64,000 nucleotides of DNA from CAYYIS01 sp964470965 (GTDB lineage Bacteria; JAAXHH01; JABIQT01): positions 30,975 through 94,974 of the forward strand of contig CAYYIS010000015.1 in NCBI GenBank assembly GCA_964470965.1, in the 5' to 3' direction. The notes below the pieces were generated by a model. That model made no database searches, was not told where the DNA came from, and saw only the letters and a list, made by a program, of their open reading frames with translations. The position numbers and the translations under genes were made by a program. The first letter of the stretch is position 1. Every line of letters starts with the position of its first letter. Shown here piece after piece: positions 1 to 8,049 of the stretch.

Positions 1-507
1 CAATGAAGATCCCGCCAGAAACATCGCGCCGATCAAGAGGGTCCACCATAGTATAGGGACGAACCAGGTGTCCCAGGGTATGTTCTGTCCCGCAGGAAGT
101 CCCTCGAAATACCAGGTCAGTGCTTGAGCCTCGTTGCTTATGACCAGCCAATCCGGTAGATATGGGAAAAACAGTGAACCCCATTGGTTTTCGGTGGAGG
201 CGAAATAGTGTGGTGGGATGATAACACGGAAAAAGTAATTCGCAAAACCATAGCCAGGTATGGCGGAGGCGATAAGGCCCATAGAGAAAATGGTAAACAG
301 TTCAACAGTGGAAAACTGGGAGACGGCCGGTATTCGGGACAGGATCGGGTTAATGATCGCCGTCAGGATAAACATCGGAAATACCACCACAACGGGTAGA
401 TGAGATATCGTCATCAGCGAAGAACGTATAGCGAATTCGGAGTAGATCACCCACACGTTGATAAGAATGGCGAGAAAGATGCCCACCAGCGCGGCCCGAT
501 AGGTCAT
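1..507 (-). CDS. DUF6785/DUF6784-type polytopic membrane protein, N-terminal part (cut by window edge)
   Basis: Reading the minus strand from the ATG at 505-507 gives 169 codons open to the window edge, so only the N-terminus is present. An AGGAAGC ribosome site precedes the ATG. The translation starts MTYRAALVGIFLAILINVWV and has two hydrophobic segments in its first 55 residues. It continues with features I recall from large DUF6785/DUF6784 membrane proteins of planctomycetes and Latescibacteria: SEFAIRSS, an NP turn, ELFTIFSMGLIASAIPG, PPHYFASTENQW and an IPWDTWFVPILWW segment near the cut. Function of that family is unknown to me. The family call rests on remembered motif order; the reading frame itself is well supported. 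Confidence 0.7.
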   Translation of the reverse strand, partial: MTYRAALVGIFLAILINVWVIYSEFAIRSSLMTISHLPVVVVFPMFILTAIINPILSRIPAVSQFSTVELFTIFSMGLIASAIPGYGFANYFFRVIIPPHYFASTENQWGSLFFPYLPDWLVISNEAQALTWYFEGLPAGQNIPWDTWFVPILWWTLLIGAMFLAGSSL

Positions 508-640
508 AAAGCTTCCTGTAAATAACGGTGATTTCTGTTGCTACCGATCCCGATTATATTATTTTAGCTTCTGTTAGCACCTGATCGAAAACAGACCGCT
601 AATGTCTATCGTTCCGAGCCTTTGCGCAAGGGAAAACAGC

Positions 641-838
641 ATGGAAAAGATCCGTATAGGGCTCGCAGGCCTGGGGCATCGAAGCTTTGGGTGGCTTAGA
701 CTTTTGCAGAAGATAGACGGTTGCAGAATCACCGCTTTGTGTGATCCGATTAAGGCGCTCCATGGGCCTGCCCTGACACCTGTGAATGAACGATCAGATG
801 TGTTCATTCCAATGATTTTGATCAGGCTGAATCCTTAA
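641..838 (+). pseudogene. Remnant of a Gfo/Idh/MocA-family oxidoreductase
   Basis: The ATG at 641 opens a reading frame that begins with a Rossmann start (MEKIRIGLAGLGHRSFGWL) and continues with a second-strand motif (CRITALCDP), as in Gfo/Idh/MocA dehydrogenases. Similarity then fades and the frame stops at 838 after 65 codons, against about 340-370 residues for intact members such as those at 29619 and 40255. Between 838 and 1090 short pieces in other frames (ADVMIV near 856, DTDRAGSMAGVIIMEW near 877) look like further decayed parts of the same gene, but no EKP motif or C-terminal domain is left. I read this as a frameshifted, internally deleted gene; sequencing error in a metagenome assembly is the alternative. 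Confidence 0.6.
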
Positions 839-1093
839 ACGGTATGGGGCCCGGCGGATGTTATGATTGTAGGGATACTGACCGTGCCGGGAGTATGGCC
901 GGGGTAATCATTATGGAATGGCGGAAGGTAGCGGGACGCGACAGACCAGTACATTGGAATTCCCGTTGACGCACGTGCAGAAATCACCTTTGTGAACGAT
1001 CCGATACCCAGTTCACCCTTGGCATCTGGTGCCAAAATGAATGCCGGATGCAAAAGCGGTGATCGGTGACGAGGAAGGAGGATATCAATTCTG

Positions 1094-1924
1094 ATGACAG
1101 ACAATGAGAGATACCTGTTTGATCTAACCGGTTACCTCGTGATCAAAGAGGTCTTGACACCGGAAGAGGTGGGGCGATGCAACGAGGCCATAGATCGGCA
1201 TGCGGATCAGATCAAGGAACGGGTGGGAGATTTAACCCTGGCGGGCGGTTCAGCGGGGTTAGAAGGGACAACGGGACGGGGAGACCTTCACGGGATGCTA
1301 GGGTGGGAAGTGCCCTGGCGGGAACCGTTTCGGAAGATGCTGGTTCATCGCAGAATAGTGCCGTATCTTCACGAGATCCTGGGAAAAGGGTACCGCATGG
1401 ACCATCAACCGGGCCTTATCACCATGCGCAAAGGCGCTGAAGGACATCTTTTGCATGGCTCGTCCGGTCCCGGATTCGACCGGCACCAGTATTACATTTT
1501 TCGGAATGGGCAGATGCACTGCGGACTGACTGTCGTATCCTGGCAATTGAGTGATGTCGATCCAGGTGACGGTGGTTTCTGCCTGATTCCAGGAAGTCAC
1601 AAGGGAAATTTGGGCTGTCCGAAAGGCATCCGTCGGTATGAGGAGAACCAGGAATTCGTCAAGCAGATTTCCTGTAGGGCGGGAGACGTCATTATCTTCA
1701 CCGAGGCCGTCACACACGGTACTCTGCCCTGGACGGGCGATCATCAGCGTCGATCCATACTGATGCGTTTTTCTCCCGGAAATCTGGCCTACGTCCCAGG
1801 AAACAAATGGCCTGCCGCCATGCTGGAAGGAATGACCGATGCGCAGAGAGCCGTCTTGGAACCACCCTACCACATCCGGTTAACGCGACCGGTGCTCAAT
1901 GAAGACGGGGAAATAGAGGCGTAA
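1094..1924 (+). CDS. PhyH-family Fe(II)/2-oxoglutarate oxygenase with HxS in place of HxD
   Basis: The protein has 276 residues, a usual length for PhyH-like oxygenases, and a GAGGAAGGAGG ribosome site lies 10 bases upstream of the ATG. Family marks are the N-terminal FDLTGYLVIKEVL, a central GDGGFCLIPGSHKGN (about 158-172), a distal metal histidine in THGT (H208) and arginines at 219-220 that could hold 2-oxoglutarate. Where canonical members carry HxD, this one reads H121-G-S. The paralogue at 37497 reads HGG at the same place. Loss of the metal Asp is a mark of halogenases in this superfamily, but a shifted ligand is also possible. No signal peptide. Substrate unknown. Confidence 0.85.
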   Translation: MTDNERYLFDLTGYLVIKEVLTPEEVGRCNEAIDRHADQIKERVGDLTLAGGSAGLEGTTGRGDLHGMLGWEVPWREPFRKMLVHRRIVPYLHEILGKGYRMDHQPGLITMRKGAEGHLLHGSSGPGFDRHQYYIFRNGQMHCGLTVVSWQLSDVDPGDGGFCLIPGSHKGNLGCPKGIRRYEENQEFVKQISCRAGDVIIFTEAVTHGTLPWTGDHQRRSILMRFSPGNLAYVPGNKWPAAMLEGMTDAQRAVLEPPYHIRLTRPVLNEDGEIEA

Positions 1925-2032
1925 CGAAATTTGGTCGCTGCAGGGATTTTGGAAAATTGCCTCTCCCCTGGAAGTCACACCGACGATAACAATGGCATCA
2001 ATGATGTTTTATATACTCCAAGGAGTGCTATC

Positions 2033-3208
2033 ATGTCTGATGAGAAGAAGATCAACAGGCGCAGGTTTTTGAGACGTGGCCTGACGATCGGCGGGGCAGC
2101 GTTGGGTGGCAGCGCCTTGACACTCAGCGCGCCGGCCCTCTTCGAGGCCGCGGCGGAGATGATCAACGGTCCCAAAGTACCTATAAACGGTGTGGGACTC
2201 GATGACCCGATGCTGGTACAGCTGTCGCTCAACGAAAACCCGTTCGGCGCATCCCGCCTTGCGATCGAGGCGGTTTCCCGGCGGATGTTCGGTATGAACA
2301 GGTACCCGTTCCACGAACGGCTGGAAAATGCGATAGCGGAGCACCTCGATATGCCGGAGGACTATATCCTGACCGGTGGCGGTTCCACGGAAATACTTAA
2401 TCTCGCGGTCCTTTCAACGTATTACGCGAAAAACGGCAATACGATCACCGGTCAGCCGTCCTATTTTGATGTTCCGTCCCGAACCGCCCGCCACGGTGGT
2501 GAGGTCAAGCAGATACCGGTGACGGATAACTGGGGTCTCGATCTGGAGGCGATGGCAGCTGCTGTAGACAACGAGACCCGCCTGATAAACATCTGTAATC
2601 CGAATAATCCTACCGGGCAGATCCTGGACCCTGACGCGCTTGAGCGATTTATAATGAATGTTCCGGACCACATTCTTGTACTTTTAGACGAAGCTTATAT
2701 TGAGTTTTCAGGCGAAGGTTACCGGTCGATGATCCCTTTGACGAAAAAGGCGAAGAACCTGCTGGTGGCGCGTACGTTCTCCAAAGTTTACGGACTGGCG
2801 GGCGTTCGCGTAGGATACGGCGTCGCCCAACCCGATCTGCTCCGGCGCATGGCCAGGTTCGGAACCGGTAGAATCAATAAAAACACGCTGTCTGCCGAAG
2901 CGGCCATCGCCGCGCTGAAAGATCAGAACCATGTCCGACATACGGTTGACATGGTTCGTAAGGGCCGTGAATACCTGTACGGGGAACTGGAAAACATGGG
3001 CCATGGCCCCATTCGCACAGAGACCAATTTCATTCCCGTAAAAACAACCGGAAGGCCGGAATGGCTGCTGGGACAGCTTTTTATTCGGGATGTCCGTGTA
3101 ACCATGTCCAACGGCATGGATGGTTACATTCGTATTTCAGTCGGACAACCACATGAAAACGAATCGCTGATTGCAGCCATGAACGATGCCGGGGACAGCC
3201 TCCTTTAA
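2033..3208 (+). CDS. Tat-exported HisC-like PLP aminotransferase (fold type I)
   Basis: This 391-residue protein resembles histidinol-phosphate aminotransferases. LSLNENPFG lies near residue 65, NPNNPTGQ near 190, and the Schiff-base lysine in TFSKVYGLAGVRVGY is K251. A frame extends upstream to a TTG at 1931, but the ATG at 2033 has an AGGAG site and directly begins a twin-arginine signal (RRRFLRRG followed by a hydrophobic stretch ending about residue 42), so I chose it. Export of an aminotransferase by Tat fits a cofactor-loaded, folded enzyme. The neighbours (PhyH before, barrel protein after) hold no histidine biosynthesis genes, so a role in histidine synthesis is unlikely. Substrate is not evident. 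Confidence 0.85.
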   Translation: MSDEKKINRRRFLRRGLTIGGAALGGSALTLSAPALFEAAAEMINGPKVPINGVGLDDPMLVQLSLNENPFGASRLAIEAVSRRMFGMNRYPFHERLENAIAEHLDMPEDYILTGGGSTEILNLAVLSTYYAKNGNTITGQPSYFDVPSRTARHGGEVKQIPVTDNWGLDLEAMAAAVDNETRLINICNPNNPTGQILDPDALERFIMNVPDHILVLLDEAYIEFSGEGYRSMIPLTKKAKNLLVARTFSKVYGLAGVRVGYGVAQPDLLRRMARFGTGRINKNTLSAEAAIAALKDQNHVRHTVDMVRKGREYLYGELENMGHGPIRTETNFIPVKTTGRPEWLLGQLFIRDVRVTMSNGMDGYIRISVGQPHENESLIAAMNDAGDSLL

Positions 3209-3213
3209 AAAAA

Positions 3214-3233
3214 CATCAGGCCGGTATCTGATG
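3214..3233 (-). terminator. Weak intrinsic terminator reading on the minus strand
   Basis: CATCAG (3214-3219) and CTGATG (3228-3233) form a 6-bp stem with an 8-base loop. On the minus strand it is followed by seven T (plus-strand A run 3207-3213). It would stop antisense transcription entering from the right. The stem is short, so this is tentative. Confidence 0.3.
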
Positions 3234-3284
3234 CGAGCATAGTTTTATCTCAACATTTGAAATTTATTTAAGAAGGAAGCGTCA

Positions 3285-4556
3285 ATGACTCGTATCGCGA
3301 GAACGATGCTCTACATATGGATCTGGAGTGTCGTTCCTGTCACCGGAAGTTATGCACAGGACACTTCAGGCACCCTCTCCGCACTCAATGACCAGGCCCT
3401 CAATGTCTTCCTCGACTTCCGCAGGGGAGATCAGAATTTCATCCGGACCGAAATTACGTACATCAATTATGTCCGGGACCGCACCCAGGCAGATGTTCAT
3501 ATCCTCGTCACGACAAGGAGGACGGGTGCCGGTGGCCAGGAATATACGTTTATGTTTTCGGGCCAAAAAAACTATATTGATTTACACGATACCCTGACCC
3601 ATTTCACCGGCCAGATGGACACAGAAGACGAGGTAAGGCGCGGATACACCCGTGTTTTCCAGATGGGGTTAATGCGGTATGTAGCTCGGACACCCCAGGG
3701 TCGTCAGATAAGCATCCATTTCAGTGACAGTCAGGAGCGGTCGGCCCAGGCACGTGATCGGTGGAATTACTGGGTGTTCAGGATTAATGCTAATACATCA
3801 TTAAACGGTGAGCAACGCAGAAACCGCAAACATATTTCCGGAAACGTTTCAGCGAACCGTATCACAGCGCACTGGAAGACCCGTCTAACCGTGAACGGAA
3901 ATTTCAACGAAGACAATTTTACCCTGAGTGACGGTAGTAAGGAAAAAAACACCCGGAATTCCAGCTATTTTTCCGTGCTTCACGTCAAGAGCCTCAACGA
4001 TCATTGGTCTTTGGGAATTAGAAACTACGCTTGGAAGGATACCTACAATAACAGCAAGTTGAGCGCGGCGTTGAGTCCGGCCCTAGAATATAATCTCTAC
4101 CCATATATTGAATCCACCCGGCACGAGTTTCGTTTCCTTTATGAATTGGGGGTGGCTTTCAGACGGTATGCCGACATAACGCTCTTTAACAGGGTTAAAG
4201 AAAATCTGTATTTTGAAAAACTTTCGATTGTATGGGAGAACAATAAGCAGTGGGGCAGGACTGAAATTGAGTTGATGGGGGAACATCTGTTTAATGACTT
4301 CAGCTTCTATCGGTTGGAGTTGAGGGCGAACATGAACCTGCGTCTGTTTGCAGGTTTCTCGTTACGTCTCTCAGGCAACGTTGAACGGATAAAAAATCAA
4401 CGATCCGTGGCCAAACAGGCAGGCCTTGACAATGTCGAGGTGCTGCTGAGGCGGCGTGAACTTGTAACACCCTATAAATATCGGGCAAATATTGGGTTAA
4501 GTTACGCGTTTGGATCTATTTTCACCAATATCGTGAACCCGAGGTTGGGGCGGTAG
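3285..4556 (+). CDS. Uncharacterised outer-membrane beta-barrel-like protein
   Basis: The protein has 423 residues, an AAGAAGGAAG ribosome site and an N-terminal signal peptide (hydrophobic to about residue 24, SYAQ cleavage region). After an N-terminal domain (about 30-150) that mentions no family I know, residues 170-423 are built of alternating amphipathic strands rich in aromatic residues, asparagine and arginine (for example HWKTRLTVNGNFNEDNF, YRANIGLSYAFGS), typical of an outer-membrane barrel. It lacks a terminal phenylalanine and ends LGR. It stands alone, between the aminotransferase and the peroxiredoxin. Cell location is inferred from the signal and strand pattern; function is unknown. 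Confidence 0.65.
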   Translation: MTRIARTMLYIWIWSVVPVTGSYAQDTSGTLSALNDQALNVFLDFRRGDQNFIRTEITYINYVRDRTQADVHILVTTRRTGAGGQEYTFMFSGQKNYIDLHDTLTHFTGQMDTEDEVRRGYTRVFQMGLMRYVARTPQGRQISIHFSDSQERSAQARDRWNYWVFRINANTSLNGEQRRNRKHISGNVSANRITAHWKTRLTVNGNFNEDNFTLSDGSKEKNTRNSSYFSVLHVKSLNDHWSLGIRNYAWKDTYNNSKLSAALSPALEYNLYPYIESTRHEFRFLYELGVAFRRYADITLFNRVKENLYFEKLSIVWENNKQWGRTEIELMGEHLFNDFSFYRLELRANMNLRLFAGFSLRLSGNVERIKNQRSVAKQAGLDNVEVLLRRRELVTPYKYRANIGLSYAFGSIFTNIVNPRLGR

Positions 4557-4630
4557 AATCTAGGCGCGATCACTTCACCAAAGGTGACTCGATCAAACCT
4601 AGTAAGATCAGAACAACATACCCTGTACAG

Positions 4631-4665
4631 AAAAGGCGCTGCCGTGAAGAACGGTAGCGCCTTTT
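4631..4665. terminator. Bidirectional intrinsic terminator between convergent genes
   Basis: A 14-bp stem (4631-4644 with 4652-4665, one G-T wobble) with a 7-base loop is flanked by A4 on the left and T4 on the right. It can therefore stop transcription from both the barrel gene (+) and the peroxiredoxin gene (-). Confidence 0.75.
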
Positions 4666-4688
4666 GCGTTTCGTCTGCCCAGTCGGCC

Positions 4689-5318
4689 TCATTCGGGCTG
4701 CGGCGTGTAGCGCAGGTACGGCTTCACGCGGCGGATGTCCGAGAACGTCTGGTCTGCTTCCTCATCGGAAACGGCGGGAACGATGATGCAGTCTTCTCCG
4801 CTCTTCCAGTTCACCGGGGTTGCCAGCTTGTGCTTGGCAGTAAGCTGAAGGGAATCGATCACCCGCAGGATCTCGTCGAAGTTGCGGCCGGTGGAGGCAG
4901 GATAGGTCAGAGTGAGTTTCACCTTCTTGTCCGGCCCGATAACAAACACCGAACGCACCGTCATATGGTCGCTGGCGTTGGGGTGGATCATGTCGTAGAG
5001 TTCAGCGACTCTTCTGTCGGGATCAGCGATGATTGGATAGCTCACGGTGGTGTTCTGGGTCTCGTTGATGTCCTTGATCCATCCATGGTGAGAATCCAGA
5101 GGATCGACGCTGACCGCAAGTACCTTTACGTTGCGATTGGCGAATTCGTTGTTGAGCTTGGACATGTAACCCAGTTCCGTTGTACAGACCGGTGTGTAGT
5201 CCGCAGGATGGGAAAACAGGATGCCCCAGCCGTCACCGAGCCATTCGTGGAAATTGATCGGCCCGACCGTGGTTTCAGCCGAAAAGTCAGGGGCTTCGTC
5301 GCCAATGCGGATAGACAT
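4689..5318 (-). CDS. 1-Cys peroxiredoxin (Prx6 type)
   Basis: The protein has 209 residues, the normal Prx6 length, and reduces peroxides in the cytoplasm. It starts MSIRIGDEAPDFSAETTVGP after an AAGGAGC ribosome site. The peroxidatic cysteine is C45 in HPADYTPVCTTELG, and the Prx6-type C-terminal region (RRVKPYLRYTPQP) is complete. There is no resolving cysteine at the usual AhpC position. It is a single-gene unit between two terminator or promoter signals. A Fur/PerR-like 7-1-7 palindrome sits over its likely promoter (5405-5419), which would suit peroxide control. Confidence 0.93.
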   Translation of the reverse strand: MSIRIGDEAPDFSAETTVGPINFHEWLGDGWGILFSHPADYTPVCTTELGYMSKLNNEFANRNVKVLAVSVDPLDSHHGWIKDINETQNTTVSYPIIADPDRRVAELYDMIHPNASDHMTVRSVFVIGPDKKVKLTLTYPASTGRNFDEILRVIDSLQLTAKHKLATPVNWKSGEDCIIVPAVSDEEADQTFSDIRRVKPYLRYTPQPE

Positions 5319-5404
5319 AATACATGCTCCTTGAGAATGATAGGAATGGATTCATGTGGATGAATTGGAATGAAAGATTCAGGACACGGACACCTTTATG
5401 TTAT

Positions 5405-5419
5405 ACAGAATGATTCTCG
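5405..5419. promoter_or_regulatory. Fur/PerR-like 7-1-7 box over the peroxiredoxin promoter
   Basis: The 15-mer is ACAGAAT-G-ATTCTCG; its inner AGAAT/ATTCT arms are perfect, close to the Fur-family consensus GATAATnATTATC. On the minus strand a -10-like TATAAC (5400-5405) adjoins it, about 80 bases before the peroxiredoxin start, so a bound regulator would cover the spacer. No regulator of this family is in the window. Confidence 0.45.
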
Positions 5420-5521
5420 TTCCTTCTTTCTGAAGAGCATAATATATGTATTGATGACGGGCTTGGAAAGGAAAATTTACTAAGATGATAAAGAAAATAA
5501 AGATTCGACTTGCGAAGTGGG

Positions 5522-6271
5522 TTATTCCGCGGCGCCCAGCGTAGTGGGAATCTCGTAGACGGTCATCTCAAAGGGCATTCCCTGAATAGAAACGTCTGGG
5601 TGTTCGACAAACCCCGCATGGTTCGGAATACGCATGGCCACGGCGTCGGTAACGGCTAAGCCGCTTTGGGTGTTCCGGGCGACCCAGGCCATGGTCAGGA
5701 AGGCGGTGTTTACGCTATCACCGGTGATGTCCGGTTTGCTGTAGTCTGGGTGTCCGATAGATCCCAGGAATATATCGCCACTGTGCAGTGTGATTACCAG
5801 GTGGCGGTCGCCTGTGACACTCTTGGCGTTTACGGCGGCGGTGAGCGCCCTCTGCGGATGGTCTTTGCCGGAAAAGAAGCACAGGAAACCGTCGCCGACG
5901 TATTTTATAGGTACACCGCCCTGCTGCAGCGCCGCTTCTGTAAGCGTGTAGAAGATCCCGTTGATCCAGGTAGCGACACCCACCGACGACATGCGGGCAG
6001 ACCGGGCGGCGAACTGGTTGATGCTTGTGCAGAAGATGGTGGCATCGAGGGAGTCTTCCGGTTGCTGGGGGCCTGCCAGGAGCCAGTCGATGGTTACACC
6101 CAGGATGGTAGCCAAGTCGGGCAGAAGCGAGATATCGGGTGCGTTTTCGCCCCGTTCCCATTTGGACACAGCCTGCGCGCTCAGCGTCAGGGCGTTGGCG
6201 ATGTCGCGCTGTTTCAGCCGCCGTTTCAGTCGTTGTTCCCGTATCCGGTTTCCCATCGCTATAAGATCCAT
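5522..6271 (-). CDS. XRE-type transcription regulator fused to a degenerate class III nucleotide-cyclase domain
   Basis: The protein has 249 residues. Residues 7-66 are a clear XRE helix-turn-helix (GNRIREQRLKRRLKQRDIAN, then SAQAVSKWERGE). Residues 75-245 resemble a class III adenylate/guanylate cyclase domain: K123-YVGDG with D127, then LHSGDIFLGSIG, and ITGDSVNTA with N188. The first metal-binding aspartate expected after the opening strand (DATIFCTSINQF) is absent, and the transition-state arginine four residues after N188 is L192. The domain therefore probably binds a nucleotide or other ligand without making cAMP or cGMP. The gene is divergent from the sulfatase at 6646 and may control it. 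No such fusion is familiar to me. Confidence 0.75.
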   Translation of the reverse strand: MDLIAMGNRIREQRLKRRLKQRDIANALTLSAQAVSKWERGENAPDISLLPDLATILGVTIDWLLAGPQQPEDSLDATIFCTSINQFAARSARMSSVGVATWINGIFYTLTEAALQQGGVPIKYVGDGFLCFFSGKDHPQRALTAAVNAKSVTGDRHLVITLHSGDIFLGSIGHPDYSKPDITGDSVNTAFLTMAWVARNTQSGLAVTDAVAMRIPNHAGFVEHPDVSIQGMPFEMTVYEIPTTLGAAE

Positions 6272-6645
6272 AGTCGTCCCTGTCCTTTATCCTTGACAAT
6301 ATTCCTTACGATTACCACAATACCCCGCATCATTCTATAAAATATCGATTGTCTGGAGAATATCAAATTGGAATTGCAACGGGTATTTTTCCAGCGGTGG
6401 CGGGCTTCATCATTGGATTTCCGAATGTTATGGCCGGGGCCGGTCACTACTGAGTCCGGCCGCTCTTGGTATTGAGGGGCCTGGGCGGGCCCTTGGGCAA
6501 CGGCACCACCCGGAGCATAACAGGTTCAGAATACCGTATCAGTCATCGGTTTTTGAAGCAGATTTTCATATTCGGACGAGCGCAGGTTCAATTTGGTGCT
6601 CGAAGTGATAAGGCTCCTGTCATGGAGGATTTTTCCGGAGGAGAA
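6272..6645. other. Divergent intergenic region without a recognised gene
   Basis: This 374-base stretch separates the XRE-cyclase-like regulator (-) and the sulfatase (+). It must hold both promoters, but I see no convincing -35/-10 pair. TTGACA lies at about 6292 on the plus strand without a matching -10, and an AT-rich TATAAAATAT lies near 6337. Short GC-rich inverted repeats occur around 6432-6461. The sulfatase frame is open back to 6466, but the ribosome site favours the start at 6646. Confidence 0.5.
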
Positions 6646-8037
6646 ATGTCGGATCGTCCCAACGTAATCGTTTGTATGTGCGATCAGCTTCGGTCGTTCG
6701 AAGTCGGATGTTACGGTAACGAAGTGATCCGTACGCCGCATATAGACCGGTTGGCTGCCGGGGGTGTTCGATTCGAGCACGCGGTGTCCAACAACCCGGT
6801 GTGCATGCCGGCACGGTCTTGCCTGATTTCGGGGCAGTACAGCCGGACATGCATGGGGGCGCTGAACAACTTCAAGGCGCGGGATACGGACGGCAGGACG
6901 ATTATGCCGGAATACCCCGCGGACCTGCGCGAACACCTCAAGGATCCAACTCTGCCCGAAAAATTCAAGGCTCTGGGATACGATACGGCGCTGTTCGGCA
7001 AATGGCACATACAACCGGCGCCCGGAATGGTAGGCTTCGACTACAGCCTGTTTCCCCGGGTGCACCACCGCCACACGGGGCAGACGTTCGTTGAGAACAC
7101 TGGTCCGGGAGAGCTGGTGGACCGGTTCAGTGTCGAGTTTGAGGCGGACAAGGTCGGTGAATATCTGGGAAGCCGTGGTGATACACCCTTTTTCATGTAT
7201 TACAGCATTTCTCCACCCCACATGCCGCTGTTGGACGCACCGCAGCGGTATATCGATATGTACGATCCTGATGAGATCCCGCTGCGTCCGAATGTTTACA
7301 TAGACGGAGAGATGCCGTTCCATGAGGATTGGTTCAAGATTTACCTGTGGGACTTTCTTTATTACGACGAACATCTGCCCTACACGGAATCTCTGCCCGA
7401 CGGGTTCGATCTACAAAAACTCATCGCCCTGTATTACGGGATGACCACCTGGGTGGACGACACGGTCGGCAGACTTATGGATGCCGTCGAGAAGAACGGA
7501 CTGGCGGACGATACAATCGTCGTATTTCTTTCCGACCACGGAGACAATCTGGGTAGCCATCATCAATTTAACAAGGGGCAGCTGATCGAGGAATCCATCC
7601 GCATCCCCATGATTTTCCACGCGCCGAAGCGCTGGTCGCCCAATGTCCGCACGGAGCAGGTCAGCCAGATAATTGATGTCATGCCCACTTTGCTCGACAC
7701 CTGCGGCGCTGAGATACCGGATGGGATTCAGGGCCGAAGCCTTGCACCGTTGCTGACAGGTGCCTGTAACTCACTGGACGATACCGATGCCTTTATAGAA
7801 ACCGGTTCCGGCCAGATCGGCCTGCGTACTCCCGCCCACCTCTACGGGATCCGTCTCGAGCAGGATCGTCGTACCACCAGGGATGACTGCGATTGCTTCT
7901 ACGATCTCGAGGCGGACCCTTATGAGCGCGAGAACCTCGCAGGGAGGCAGGACGATGGGTTGCAGAAACGGTTGCGGAAGCGGTTGGTTGAGTGGCACGA
8001 GAAAACGCCGTGGATGAACGGCACACCATCTCAATAA
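6646..8037 (+). CDS. Type I sulfatase, CMPAR formylglycine motif
   Basis: The protein has 463 residues and hydrolyses sulfate esters, judging from its family. MSDRPNVIVCMCDQLR carries the first metal Asp, followed by the formylglycine motif C53-M-P-A-R, GKWHI, and SDHGDNLGSHHQFNKG for the second half of the metal site. A GGAGGAG site just before the ATG at 6646 decides the start over the longer frame from 6466. There is no signal peptide, so the enzyme should be cytoplasmic and act on small imported sulfate esters. A dipeptidyl peptidase follows after 12 bases, probably co-transcribed. The divergent XRE regulator may control it. Confidence 0.92.
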   Translation: MSDRPNVIVCMCDQLRSFEVGCYGNEVIRTPHIDRLAAGGVRFEHAVSNNPVCMPARSCLISGQYSRTCMGALNNFKARDTDGRTIMPEYPADLREHLKDPTLPEKFKALGYDTALFGKWHIQPAPGMVGFDYSLFPRVHHRHTGQTFVENTGPGELVDRFSVEFEADKVGEYLGSRGDTPFFMYYSISPPHMPLLDAPQRYIDMYDPDEIPLRPNVYIDGEMPFHEDWFKIYLWDFLYYDEHLPYTESLPDGFDLQKLIALYYGMTTWVDDTVGRLMDAVEKNGLADDTIVVFLSDHGDNLGSHHQFNKGQLIEESIRIPMIFHAPKRWSPNVRTEQVSQIIDVMPTLLDTCGAEIPDGIQGRSLAPLLTGACNSLDDTDAFIETGSGQIGLRTPAHLYGIRLEQDRRTTRDDCDCFYDLEADPYERENLAGRQDDGLQKRLRKRLVEWHEKTPWMNGTPSQ

Positions 8038-8049
8038 AAGGAGGTCATC

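Noticed and set aside
835..1104. Minus-strand frame of 89 codons between the Gfo/Idh remnant and the first PhyH gene
   Set aside because: No family motif, no ribosome site, and it runs into the PhyH start; the plus strand shows Gfo/Idh remnants.
2033..3208. Histidine biosynthesis hisC
   Set aside because: The protein has a Tat signal and no other his gene is near; a cytoplasmic biosynthetic role does not fit.
4584..5363. A long plus-strand frame opposite the peroxiredoxin
   Set aside because: It is antisense to a clear Prx6 gene with all family motifs, has no similarity and no ribosome site.
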